Shown piece by piece: positions 39,297 to 48,783 of a DNA stretch of 64,000 nt; position 1 is the first letter of the stretch, and every line of letters begins with the position of its first letter. The notes under the pieces are model-generated. The model had not been told where the DNA came from. It saw only the letters and a program-made list of their open reading frames with translations, and did not search any database. The position numbers were made by a program, and so were the translations under genes. Origin of the DNA: Salinivenus lutea (GTDB taxonomy: Bacteria > Bacteroidota > Rhodothermia > Rhodothermales > Salinibacteraceae); contig NCRC01000003.1 in assembly GCA_002894685.1 (NCBI GenBank), forward strand, positions 1 to 64,000, in the 5' to 3' direction.

Positions 39297-41137
39297 GTGA
39301 CGCTGCTCGACTGGCTTTTTGTCGCTGCCTACCTGGCCCTCTCGTTCGGCATCGCGGGCTACTACTACCAGCGGGCCGGGGAAGACACGTCCGAGTTCTT
39401 CCTCTCCGGCCGCGCGATGCCGTGGTGGCTGGCCGGCACCAGCATGGTGGCCACCACGTTCGCCGTCGACACGCCCCTCCTGGTCACCGAAATCGTGGCC
39501 CAGGACGGCATCGCGGGCAACTGGCTCTGGTGGAACGCGGCCATCGGCGGCATGCTCACGGTGTTCTTCTTTGCCCGCCTCTGGCGCCGCAGCGGCGTCC
39601 TTACGGATGTGGAGTTCGTCGAATTTCGGTACAGCGGGCGCCCCGCCGCGTGGCTCCGCGGCCTCAAGGCCCTCTTCTTCGGCCTGCTGATGAACATCCT
39701 CATCATCGGCTGGGTGTCGCTGGCCATGGAGACGGTCATCAACCGCCTCTTCCCCGACCTCACGCTGTTCGGCCACGCGTCGGTGACGGTGCTGGGCAGC
39801 GACGTGAGCGCGGCGCTCGTGGTGACCGGCGGCCTCATCCTGCTCGTGGCCGTGTACGCCCTGCTGTCGGGCCTGTGGGGGGTGATGGTGACGGACCTCT
39901 TCCAGTTCGTCGTGGCGATGGGGGGCACGATTGCGCTCGCGTTTTTCGTGCTGGACAGGCCGGAGATCGGCGGCGTGCAGGGCCTCCGCGAGCAGCTCCC
40001 GGCCGAGACGTTTCACCTGCTGCCCACCATCGGCGGGGCCGCGAACGGGGCGGCCATGTTTACGCTGTCGGTGCTCTCGTTTGCGGCGTACGCGGGCGTG
40101 CAGTGGTGGGCGAGCTGGTATCCGGGGGCCGAGCCGGGGGCGGCGGCTACATCGCGCAGCGCATGATGAGCGCCAAAGACGAGCCGAACGCCCTCTTCGC
40201 CACGCTCTGGTACACCATCGCGCACTTTTGCCTGCGCCCCTGGCCCTGGATCATCGTGGCGCTGGCCTCGCTCGTGCTGTACCCCGACCTCGACGAGCCG
40301 CGGGCCGGGTTCGTCCTCGTGATGCGCGACGTGCTCCCGCCGGGCCTGCTGGGGCTTCTCTTCGCCGCGTTCCTCGCCGCGTTTATGAGCACCGTGTCTA
40401 CCCAGCTGAACTGGGGCGTCTCGTACCTGGTGAACGACTTCTGGGCCCGCTTCGTCCAGCCCGACGCCGACGAGCAGCACTACGTCTTCGTCTCGCGCGT
40501 GCTCACCTTTGCCGTGGCGCTCCTCAGCCTCGTCGTCACCCTCCACCTCGACACCATCGCAGAGGCGTGGGGCCTCATGCTCACGGCCTCGGGCGGGCTG
40601 GGCGGCGTACTCATCCTGCGCTGGTACTGGTGGCGCGTGAACGCGTGGAGCGAGCTGGCGGCCACCGTCACGCCCATCGTGCTGGTGACCTTTGCCCTCA
40701 CGCTGAACACGTTCGGAATCGAGGTGCCCGGCCTCCAGGCCGACTTTCCGGTGAACCTGTACGCGACGGTCGGGTTTACCACCGTCGTGTGGCTCGCCGC
40801 TACGGTCCTGACCCGCCCCACGGCCCCCGACACCCTCGATACGTTTTACCGCACCGTCCATCCCGGCGGGCCCGGCTGGGCCTCGGTGGCGGAGCGCCAC
40901 CCCGATGTGACGCCGGACAGCGGCCTCGGCCGCCTGGCCCTCGACTGGCTCGTGGGCGTCGTCCTCGTCTACAGCACCCTCTTCGGCACCGGCTACCTGA
41001 TTCTGGGCTGGACCGTGTGGGGGCTTGCGGGGCTGGGCCTCGCCCTCGCCGCGGCGACGTTCCTCTGGCGCGATCTCCAGGCGAGCGCCGTCCCCCTTTT
41101 TGATCCGGTGGCGGCCCGCGACGCCGAGGCCGAGTGA
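39297..41137 (+). pseudogene. Sodium:solute symporter, interrupted by a 1-base frameshift
   Basis: The N-terminal part runs from a GTG at 39297 (VTLLDWLFVAAYLALSFGIAGYYYQRAGEDTSEFFLSGRAMPWWLAGTSMVATTFAVDTPLL) to the G run at 40137-40141. The same protein continues in another frame (GGGYIAQRMMSAKDEPNALFATLWYTIAHF ... FLAAFMSTVSTQLNWGVSYLVNDFWARF) to a stop at 41137. Adding one G to the run restores a continuous SSS symporter of about 613 residues. The break may be a sequencing error in the homopolymer, a phase-variable tract, or true inactivation. The NagZ fusion starts 43 bp downstream, suggesting co-transcription. Confidence 0.9.
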
Positions 41138-41180
41138 CCGGTTCCGGCAAGTGTTTCGTTGTACCAGCGCGATCTACCTG

Positions 41181-44100
41181 ATGCTCGACCGTTCCCGTTT
41201 CTGGCTCTGCGTGCCCCTCCTGTGGGCGATGTGTGCCCTCGTGGCCGCCGGCTGCACGGACTACGACTCCCGCCCGAGCCTCGCCAGGAGTGCCGACGGG
41301 ACGACCGCGGACACAACCGCGCGCCCCTCGCCCGTCCCCGACACATCGGGGGCCACCGGGGCGTCCCGTCCGGCTGCGTCCGACACGACGGCCAGCGGGG
41401 ACTGGGTGGAACGGCAGCTGCGGGCGATGACGCTCGACGAGAAAATTGGGCAGCTGTTCATGGTGCGCATGGACGGATACTTTGAGAATGCCGAGGCGCC
41501 CACGTACCGCGACCTTGTGGGCCTGGTGGAGGACTTCGGGGCGGGCGGGATTCTGTACGGGCCGGGGACGCCGATGGCGCAGATCACCCAGATCAACGAC
41601 CTGCAGCGGCGGGCCGAGCGCCCCTTGCTGATCTCGCAGGACACGGAGTGGGGCGTGGGCATGCGGATTGACCGTGCCACGAGCTTCCCGCCGGCCATGG
41701 CGATCGGGGCCACGCGCGATTCGTCGCTCGCCTACCGCACCGGCTACGCGACGGCGCGGGAGGCGCGGGCGCTGGGCGTGCATCAGCTCTACGCCCCGGT
41801 GGCCGATGTCAACAACAATCCCGACAACCCCATCATCAACACGCGCTCGTTCGGGGAGGACCCGGCGCGCGTGGGGGCGCTCTCCGCCGCCTTCGTGCGG
41901 GGGGCGCAGGCGGGCAACACCCTGGCCACCGCCAAGCATTTTCCCGGCCACGGCGACACGGACGTCGACTCCCACCTCGACCTTCCCGTCCTCCGCTTCG
42001 ACCGCGCCCGGCTCGACACCCTGGAGCTCGTGCCCTTCCGGCAGACGATCGACGCCGGGGTGCAGAGCATCATGACGGGCCACCTGGCGTTGCCGGTGCT
42101 GGAGCCCGACAGCAGCGTCCCCGCCTCGCTCTCCCCGGCCATCTCCAACGACCTGTTGCGCGACAGCCTCGGGTTCGACGGCCTCGTCGTGACCGACGCG
42201 CTCAACATGCGGGGCGTCACCCAGAACTTTGGGCCCGGCGAGGCGGCGGTGCGCACCCTGGAGGCCGGGGCCGATCAAATTCTGATGTCGCGCGACCCGC
42301 GCATTGCCCGCGCCGCCATCCACGAGGCGCTGGACGAGGGGCGGCTGACCGAGGAAACCATCCACACGTCCGCCCGGCGCGTGCTGGAGGCGAAGAAGCG
42401 GCTGGGACTCCACGAGCAGCGCCGCGTGCCGCTCGATACCACCCGGCACGAGGTCCGCACCCGGCGCCACGACGTGCTTGCGGGCACCGTGGCGCGCCGC
42501 TCGCTTACGCTGCTGCGGAATGCGGGCGACCTGCTGCCCCTCACGCCCCCCGCCGAACGCGACCTCCTGGTCGTGACCCTGAACGACGGGACCTCGACCC
42601 GCACGGGGCGCGACTTCGTGCAGGGCCTCTACGACGAGCCCGCCATCGAAAGCATCACCACCCGCCGCCTCGACGATCGCTCCGACGACGAGGACGTGGA
42701 GGACGTGCTGGCGGACGCGGAGGAGCACGACCTCGTGGTGGTGTCGACCTTCCTGCAGGTGCGGGCCTGGGGCGGCGACATCGGGCTCAGCGACCGCCAC
42801 CAGACGTTCCTGGAGGGCCTGATCGCCAACGGGCCGCCCGCCGCGCTCGTGGCGTTCGGCAACCCGTACGCCCCGAGCGATCTCGATCCGGCGCCCGAGG
42901 CCGTTTTGGCCGCCTACGGCAGTGGCGAATCCTCGCAGCACGCGGCCGCCAAGGCCCTGGTGGGCGGCGCCGGCACGCCGGGTCGCCTGCCCGTAACGGT
43001 GCCGGGACTGGCCGAGGCGGGGGCCCGCATAGAGACGCCACAGGTGGCTCCCCGGGCGGACCACCCCGAAGCCGTGGGGATGCGGAGCGAGGCCCTCTCC
43101 CGCATCGACGCCACACTGCGCGACGGCGTGCTCGACCGCGCGTTCCCCGGCGCGGCCGTGGCCGTGGGGCGCGGCCCGGTGGTGACCAAGCAGGAGACCT
43201 ACGGCTACTACACGTACGACCGCACGAAGGCCGTCGTCCCCTCTTCCCCGTTCGACCTGGCGTCGCTCACAAAAGTCGTGGCCACCACCACAGCGGCCAT
43301 GCTGCTGATGGAGGAGGACCGCCTGGCCCTCGACACGACCGTCGCGTCGTACCTCCCCGACTTCGCGCAGGCCGGCAAGGACAGCGTGACCGTGCGCCAG
43401 CTGCTGTCCCACTCGTCGGGCCTGCCCGCCTACCTGGGCCCCGACCGGCGCGGCGACACCCCCGAGGCGGTCCTCGACACCATCATGGCCACGCCGCTCG
43501 AGTACACGCCCGGCACGCAGTCCAAGTACAGCGGGCTCGGCATGATCACGCTCATGCGCATCGTCGAAACGATCACCGACCAGCGCTTCGACGCATTTGC
43601 GCGAGAGCGCATCTTCCAGCCGCTCGGCATGGAGAGCACCGGCTTCCGGGCCGTCAATGACAGCGAGCCCAGCTACGTCGTCCCTACGCTCGACTCGACC
43701 GGCCACCGCGGGAGCGTGCACGACCCGATCGCGCGGGCCATGGACGGGGTCTCGGGCAACGCCGGCCTCTTCTCGACGGTCGAGGACCTGACGCGTTTTG
43801 CCACCATGATGGTGAACGACGGGGCGATCTACGGGCGGCAGTTCCTGGAGGCCGAAACGATTGAAGAGTTCACCACTCGGGCCGACGTGCCGGGCAGCAC
43901 GCGGGCGCTGGGCTGGGATACGAAGAGCCCCTCGGGCTACTCCTCCGCGGGCGACCACTTCGGCCCGGCCAGTTTCGGGCACACCGGCTACACCGGCACG
44001 TCGCTCTGGGTCGACCCCGAGGAGGACCTCTACGTGCTGCTGCTGACCAACCGCACCTACCCGGACGACACCAACGAGCGCATCCAGCAGATCCGCCCCG

Positions 44101-44192
44101 AGGTGGCGAATCACGCCGCGCAGTCCATCGTGGGCCCGCCCGAGCCGCTCCTGCCAGGGGCACCGACCGCTGGAATGGGGGCGTCAGAGTAG
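41181..44192 (+). CDS. GH3 beta-N-acetylglucosaminidase (NagZ-like) fused to a serine hydrolase
   Basis: A 1003-residue lipoprotein (lipobox ALVAAGC, Cys25). Residues about 70-430 are a glycoside hydrolase family 3 domain with the NagZ signature KHFPGHGDTDVDSH near 251 and the nucleophile Asp in GLVVTDALNMRG near 336. A GH3 C-terminal-like region follows to about 620. Residues about 640-990 are a beta-lactamase/DD-peptidase fold with SxxK (SLTK near 695), Tyr-Ser-Gly (near 782) and HTG (near 933). All catalytic motifs are intact. The likely role is splitting GlcNAc from muropeptides and trimming peptide or ester bonds at the envelope. The symporter and kinase genes nearby fit wall recycling. 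Confidence 0.9.
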   Translation: MLDRSRFWLCVPLLWAMCALVAAGCTDYDSRPSLARSADGTTADTTARPSPVPDTSGATGASRPAASDTTASGDWVERQLRAMTLDEKIGQLFMVRMDGYFENAEAPTYRDLVGLVEDFGAGGILYGPGTPMAQITQINDLQRRAERPLLISQDTEWGVGMRIDRATSFPPAMAIGATRDSSLAYRTGYATAREARALGVHQLYAPVADVNNNPDNPIINTRSFGEDPARVGALSAAFVRGAQAGNTLATAKHFPGHGDTDVDSHLDLPVLRFDRARLDTLELVPFRQTIDAGVQSIMTGHLALPVLEPDSSVPASLSPAISNDLLRDSLGFDGLVVTDALNMRGVTQNFGPGEAAVRTLEAGADQILMSRDPRIARAAIHEALDEGRLTEETIHTSARRVLEAKKRLGLHEQRRVPLDTTRHEVRTRRHDVLAGTVARRSLTLLRNAGDLLPLTPPAERDLLVVTLNDGTSTRTGRDFVQGLYDEPAIESITTRRLDDRSDDEDVEDVLADAEEHDLVVVSTFLQVRAWGGDIGLSDRHQTFLEGLIANGPPAALVAFGNPYAPSDLDPAPEAVLAAYGSGESSQHAAAKALVGGAGTPGRLPVTVPGLAEAGARIETPQVAPRADHPEAVGMRSEALSRIDATLRDGVLDRAFPGAAVAVGRGPVVTKQETYGYYTYDRTKAVVPSSPFDLASLTKVVATTTAAMLLMEEDRLALDTTVASYLPDFAQAGKDSVTVRQLLSHSSGLPAYLGPDRRGDTPEAVLDTIMATPLEYTPGTQSKYSGLGMITLMRIVETITDQRFDAFARERIFQPLGMESTGFRAVNDSEPSYVVPTLDSTGHRGSVHDPIARAMDGVSGNAGLFSTVEDLTRFATMMVNDGAIYGRQFLEAETIEEFTTRADVPGSTRALGWDTKSPSGYSSAGDHFGPASFGHTGYTGTSLWVDPEEDLYVLLLTNRTYPDDTNERIQQIRPEVANHAAQSIVGPPEPLLPGAPTAGMGASE

Positions 44193-44200
44193 GAGGGGCA

Positions 44201-44424
44201 ATGACAACCCCCTGGAGAACGACGAATGGGAGTATGTCGCTCGTCCTCCACTACGAGGCACTTGGCAAACCGCCCAGGGAGTGCGTCTGAAGAATCCGAG
44301 AGAGGATCGAAGCAACCGAGTCGCGGCTTTTGCTCCGAGAACGGAGTCAGAGGATGCCCGGGTGCGGGCCGGGCGGGAAGTGTCGTACGTCCGAAAAGTC
44401 GAGGTCCAGCGTAATGCGGGACAA
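44201..44424 (-). pseudogene. Decayed DUF5615 (PIN-like) gene fragment
   Basis: In the 320-bp gap between the NagZ fusion and the MFS gene, the - strand encodes pieces of a DUF5615 PIN-like protein in two frames. Frame one reads RITLDLDFSDVRHFPPGPHPGIL, then a TGA (44347-44349), then LRSRSKSRDSVASILSRILQTHSL. Frame two continues CLVVEDERHTPIRRSPGG. Intact family members read this order without breaks. The N-terminal half is absent. It is probably a relic of a toxin-antitoxin-type unit. Recognition is by motif memory only. Confidence 0.55.
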
Positions 44425-44512
44425 TGGGCATGAGTCAATGGGACTTCTCTAGGAACATGGATCGGCCTCTGGTTCCTCTTTTTGGCGGCCGGAGATCGAC
44501 GAGGTAGAGAGG

Positions 44513-45745
44513 TCAGGAGGGGAATCGGGGAGAGGACCCGCGGCGAATGAAGAGCCAGCCGCTCAGGCCGGCCCCGACGACCGCGACGCCGGCCAGGACC
44601 GCAAAGAGCACCGTCGGGCTCGTGTACTGCAGCAGCGTGCCTGCGAGGGCGGCCCCCAGCGCCCCAATGCCGAAGACGCCGAGGTACGTAAAGCCGTAGG
44701 AGAGGCCGCGGGCGTCGGGCGGGGTCACCTCGGCCACCGTCGCCTGGTAGAGCGGCTGCACCACGAACAGGGCGAACCCGAGCGCGGCGCTGACGAGGAG
44801 GAGCGGACCCGTTCCGGCGCCGGCCACCGGCAGGAAGATCAGGGCGATGAGGGCGAGGGCCCCGAAGGCCACGACGAGGAGGCGCTCGATGTGGTCGCTG
44901 TCGCTGAGGCGGCCGCCCACGTACTGTCCCAGCACGCCCACGCCCAGCAGCCCCGCGTACACGTACCGCCCCGGCGCCACGTCGATCGGCAGGTCCACCG
45001 CCACGAGGGGCGTCAGCAGGTCCGGGAGGAAGGTGAGGACGCCGCGGTAGTAGAGCCCCGACGCCGCCACCAGCGCAAACACAAGCGCGAAGCCCGTCGC
45101 AAACAGGCGGCCCGTCTGCGTCCAGAGCGCCCGGAGGGACGAGGGGCCGCCGGACGGGGGATCGGCCGTCGCGTCGGAGGAGGACACCGCCGCGCGCTCG
45201 TCGACCGATACGCGCGCCGCGACGATGGTGGCTCCGATGGCGGGAAGGGCCAGCAGCGCCGCCACCGTCGCCCAGTCGAATGCGAGCAGCAGGAGGGCCG
45301 TGAGGAGCGGGCCCAGGGCGATGCCCGTGTTGCCCGCGATGCCGTGCCAGGCCAGGGCGCGCCCCCGCTGCTGCACCCCCGTACTGATGAGCGACAGCCC
45401 GGCCGGGTGGTACACACTGGCCGCCGTGCCCCACGCCACCAGCGCCCCGCCGATGGTCCACGCGCTGCGGGCGAGGCTCAGTCCCACGAAGGAAAGGCCC
45501 ATCCCGACGAAGCAGGCGAGGAGGAGGCGCCGCGAGCCGAGGCGGTCCGCCAGGAGGCCGCCGGGCAGCGCCCCGATTCCGAACAGCGCGTACCCCGTTC
45601 CGACGAGCGTGCCCAGGACCGCTTCCGAGACGCCCAGCTCGGCCAGCCACACCGTCATAAAGATGGGAATCGACAGCTCGTAGGTGTGCACGAGGCCGTG
45701 GCCCGTCATCACGAGCCCGACGATGGCGCGGTCGTTGTCGGTCAT
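44513..45745 (-). CDS. MFS transporter
   Basis: A 410-residue, 12-helix major facilitator. The loop 2-3 motif appears as GALPGGLLADRLGSRRLLL and its second-half counterpart as GVLGQYVGGRLSDSDHIERLLV. Other helices are evident (GIALGPLLTALLLLAF, LLVSAALGFALFVVQPLYQATVAEVTPPDARGLSYGFTY, the last part typical of sugar or drug exporters). The start at 45745 (MTDNDRAIVGLVMTGHGLVHTYELSIPIFM) places helix 1 correctly; the long upstream extension is not membrane-like. The substrate is unknown. It is divergent from nfeD with a 242-bp gap that should hold both promoters. Confidence 0.9.
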   Translation of the reverse strand: MTDNDRAIVGLVMTGHGLVHTYELSIPIFMTVWLAELGVSEAVLGTLVGTGYALFGIGALPGGLLADRLGSRRLLLACFVGMGLSFVGLSLARSAWTIGGALVAWGTAASVYHPAGLSLISTGVQQRGRALAWHGIAGNTGIALGPLLTALLLLAFDWATVAALLALPAIGATIVAARVSVDERAAVSSSDATADPPSGGPSSLRALWTQTGRLFATGFALVFALVAASGLYYRGVLTFLPDLLTPLVAVDLPIDVAPGRYVYAGLLGVGVLGQYVGGRLSDSDHIERLLVVAFGALALIALIFLPVAGAGTGPLLLVSAALGFALFVVQPLYQATVAEVTPPDARGLSYGFTYLGVFGIGALGAALAGTLLQYTSPTVLFAVLAGVAVVGAGLSGWLFIRRGSSPRFPS

Positions 45746-45987
45746 GAGAAAAGACGGAATCCGTTCGAGCGACAGGCGGCCCAACGGCGGGGTGCGCAGA
45801 GGAGATCCGGGACGCTCGCTCCGTTCAATCGTCACCGGAGCGAGATGGACGTGTCCCAACGCCGCATTGTAGCAGGAAGGGCACAGCGAGGACGGCTGCG
45901 GAACGCAACTTGTCCCGTCTTCGCACGTGTTTAATCCTGCGGTCGGCGGCTCCGCGCTGGCTTGCTTCACGCGACTCTATTCTTGCC

Positions 45988-46584
45988 ATGGATCTGGACC
46001 CAACCCTTCTTACGTGGGCCTTCGCCGTGGGCGGACTGCTCCTCATGTTGCTGGAGACGCTGATTCCCGGCGGCGTGGCCGGGTTTCTGGGCATTGGCGG
46101 GGTGGTGATTGCGGCGCTGCGCGCCATGGGATTGGTCGTGGACCCCCTCACGGCCATCGTCACCTGGATCTTCCTGTCCGCGGGCCTGACGATTGCCCTT
46201 CGCCCGCTGCTCCTCCGCTTCGTGCGGGGCGACACCTCGCTCGCCCTGACCGATGAGGACGCCGAGGCGATGGGCCAGACCGTGACGGTGATCGAAGAGG
46301 TCGGCGACGAGGACCCGGGCCGCATCCGCTTTCGCGGGGCCACCTGGGACGCCCGCGCCGTCAGCGGCACGCTGCCGGAGGGGGCCGAGGCCACGCTCCT
46401 CTACCGCGACAACCTCACCTGGGTCGTGGAGCCGGCGGACGACGCCGACCTTGACGCGGAGTTGTCCGCGGCCCTCGGCACGGACCTGCCGGACGTCGAT
46501 ACGACACGGGACGACCCATCGTCCGATCGGTCCGACGATTCCTCGGGGCTCGGCTACGACCCCTCGACGCCGGTGCGAGAATAG
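45988..46584 (+). CDS. NfeD-family membrane protein
   Basis: A 198-residue protein. Three hydrophobic helices (LLTWAFAVGGLLLMLLETLIPGGVAGFLGIGGVVIAALRAMGL, TAIVTWIFLSAGLTIALRPLLLRF) are followed by the OB-fold NfeD domain (MGQTVTVIEEVGDEDPGRIRFRGATWDARAV ... EGAEATLLYRDNLTWVVEP) and an acidic disordered tail. NfeD proteins work with SPFH/stomatin-like proteins in membrane organisation; two SPFH genes follow directly. Started at 45988 (MDLDPT) since the upstream codons do not look membrane-like. Confidence 0.92.
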   Translation: MDLDPTLLTWAFAVGGLLLMLLETLIPGGVAGFLGIGGVVIAALRAMGLVVDPLTAIVTWIFLSAGLTIALRPLLLRFVRGDTSLALTDEDAEAMGQTVTVIEEVGDEDPGRIRFRGATWDARAVSGTLPEGAEATLLYRDNLTWVVEPADDADLDAELSAALGTDLPDVDTTRDDPSSDRSDDSSGLGYDPSTPVRE

Positions 46585-46709
46585 CGGCGCATCGGAGCCG
46601 ACCGCGGGGCCTGCGGGCGCCCGTCCACGTCGTCCCGCCCTCCAATCAACTCAATCGTCACCGGGGACGCCCGGGCCCGCTCTTTCCCTCAAACGCCTCA
46701 CTGTGTGCC

Positions 46710-47624
46710 ATGTGGACCCTTCTCCTCGCCCTCCTCCTCTTCGCCCTCTTCATCTTCTACAACACCTTTGTGATTGTGGAGATGCGCGAGGAGGTGATCC
46801 TTGAGCGCTTCGGCAAATACCACGACACGCTGATGCCGGGGCTGCACTTCACCATCCCGCTGATCGACCGCGTCGCCTACCGCCAGGAAACCCGCGAGCA
46901 GGTGCTCGACGTGCCGCACCAGAAGTGCATCACGAAGGACAACATCGAGGTGGACGTGGACGGCATCGTCTACCTGAAGGTGATGGATGCCTACAAGGCC
47001 AGCTACGGCATCAACGACTACCGCCTGGCGGCCGTGAACCTGGCGCAGACGACCATGCGCAGCGAGGTGGGCAAGATCACGCTCGACGACACGTTTAGCG
47101 AGCGGGATGCGATGAACGAGGCGATCGTGGAGGAGCTGGACAAGGCGTCCGACCCGTGGGGCGTGAAGGTGATGCGCTACGAGCTGAAGGACATTCAGCC
47201 GTCGCAGGACATCGTGCTCACCATGGAGAAGCAGATGGAGGCTGAGCGCGAGAAGCGGGCCGAGATCACCGAGTCGAGCGGGGAGCGCGACGCCCGCATC
47301 AACGTGTCGGAGGGGGAACGGCAGAAGTCGATTCTGATGTCGGAGGGACGGCGGGAAGCCCGCGTGAATGAGGCGGAGGGGGAGGCCCGCGAAACGGAGC
47401 TCATCGCCGCGGCCACGGCCAATGGCATCGAGCGCATCGCCAACGCCATTTCGCAACCGGGCGGCTCGCTGGCGGTGAAGATGCGCCTGACTGAGCAGTT
47501 CATCGAACGGCTCGGCGAGATTGTCGACGGGGCCAACGTGAGCGTGCTTCCGATGGAGGCCGCCAACCTGAAGTCGTTCTTCGAGGGGGCCTCGGAGGTC
47601 ACGAATCCCATTCAGAGCAAGTAG
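46710..47624 (+). CDS. SPFH/stomatin-like membrane protein 1
   Basis: A 304-residue protein with one N-terminal membrane helix (LLLALLLFALFIFYNTFVIV). The SPFH domain follows (EEVILERFGKYHDTLMPGLHFTIPLIDRVAYRQETREQVLDVPHQKCITKDNIEVDVDGIVYLKVMD), then a coiled coil of Ser/Glu-Gly-Glu heptads (SEGERQKSILMSEGRREARVNEAEGEARETEL). It probably assembles into ring or raft-like oligomers at the inner membrane with the upstream NfeD protein. It and the next gene are paralogues. Confidence 0.92.
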   Translation: MWTLLLALLLFALFIFYNTFVIVEMREEVILERFGKYHDTLMPGLHFTIPLIDRVAYRQETREQVLDVPHQKCITKDNIEVDVDGIVYLKVMDAYKASYGINDYRLAAVNLAQTTMRSEVGKITLDDTFSERDAMNEAIVEELDKASDPWGVKVMRYELKDIQPSQDIVLTMEKQMEAEREKRAEITESSGERDARINVSEGERQKSILMSEGRREARVNEAEGEARETELIAAATANGIERIANAISQPGGSLAVKMRLTEQFIERLGEIVDGANVSVLPMEAANLKSFFEGASEVTNPIQSK

Positions 47625-47665
47625 CCCTCCGCCCACGGTTTTCCCATCCACACCCCTGCCTTCCC

Positions 47666-48664
47666 ATGGATCTTTTTACCGCCCTCAACCAGGCCAGCCT
47701 CGGCATTCTGGCGCTGCTGTCCCTCTACGTCGCCTACAAGTTTTTGCGCGCCATCCGCTTTGTGCCCCAGCAGAGCGCCTACGTGGTGGAGCGACTCGGC
47801 AACTACCACAAGACGCTGCGCGCCGGCTTTCACGCGATGGTGCCGTTCATCGATCAGGTTGCCTACACGCTCGACCTTCGCGAACAGGCCATCCCCGTGG
47901 AACCGCAGGAGTGCTTCACGGAGGACAACGTGCGGGTGGAGGTCGACGGCATCATCTACCTGAGCGTCACGAACCCCGAGAATGCGGCCTACGGCGTGAC
48001 CGACTACCGCCGCGGCGCCATTCAGCTGGCGCAGACCACCACCCGCTCGGTGATCGGGCGGATGGAGCTGGATACGACCTTTCAGGAGCGGGCGGCGATC
48101 AGCCAGGCGGTGGTGGAGGTGCTGAGCGAGGTGGAGCAGACGTGGGGCATCAAGGTGCACCGCTACGAGATCAAGAACATCGACACGCCCCGCACGGTGC
48201 AGAAGGCCATGGAGCGGCAGATGACGGCCGAGCGGGAACGCCGGGCGACAGTGGCCCGGTCGGAGGGAAAGCAGCAGTCGACCGTCAACGACGCGGAGGG
48301 GGAGAAGCAGGAGCTCATCAACCAGTCGGAGGGGGAGAAGCAGCGCCGCATCAACGAGGCCGAGGGCCGGGCGGCGGAGATTGAGGCGCTGGCGGAGGCG
48401 ACGGCGGAGGCCATCGAGCGCGTGGCGCAGTCCGTCTCGGCGCCCGGCGGCGAGGAGGCCGTGAAGCTGCGTCTGGCGGAGCAGTACCTCGACACCATCG
48501 CCAAGCTGGGCAAGGAGGAGAACGAGATCCTGCTCCCGGCCGATCTTACGAAGTACGAGTCGGTCATCGACGGCCTGTCGCTCGATGAGTTTGCGCTCCG
48601 ATCCGACGAGGAGACGCCCCGCCCCTCGGGCGACGGCGCTCCCGACGGGTCGACGGACGCCTAG
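47666..48664 (+). CDS. SPFH/stomatin-like membrane protein 2
   Basis: A 332-residue paralogue of the preceding gene, 41 bp downstream, with the same plan: an N-terminal membrane helix, an SPFH domain (QSAYVVERLGNYHKTLRAGFHAMVPFIDQVAYTLDLREQAIPVEPQECFTEDNVRVEVDGIIYLSV) and a heptad coiled coil (SEGKQQSTVNDAEGEKQELINQSEGEKQRRINEAEGRAAEIEAL). It has a longer acidic C-terminal tail. The pair could form a hetero-oligomer. Its closest known relatives by pattern are QmcA/paraslipin proteins. Confidence 0.92.
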   Translation: MDLFTALNQASLGILALLSLYVAYKFLRAIRFVPQQSAYVVERLGNYHKTLRAGFHAMVPFIDQVAYTLDLREQAIPVEPQECFTEDNVRVEVDGIIYLSVTNPENAAYGVTDYRRGAIQLAQTTTRSVIGRMELDTTFQERAAISQAVVEVLSEVEQTWGIKVHRYEIKNIDTPRTVQKAMERQMTAERERRATVARSEGKQQSTVNDAEGEKQELINQSEGEKQRRINEAEGRAAEIEALAEATAEAIERVAQSVSAPGGEEAVKLRLAEQYLDTIAKLGKEENEILLPADLTKYESVIDGLSLDEFALRSDEETPRPSGDGAPDGSTDA

Positions 48665-48783
48665 GGACTGCGACCAACGGGGCGCTCCGAGAGCCCGGAG
48701 CGCGTGGGGAGTTCTTTGGGGATTGACCATACGGGTCTTCTTGCACGCTCGCTTTTGATCTTCTTAAGTGTTGCCTCGATTCC

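Noticed and set aside
44226-44414. A 62-codon + strand ORF between the NagZ fusion and the MFS gene.
   Set aside because: It lies opposite the DUF5615 relic and has no recognisable features.
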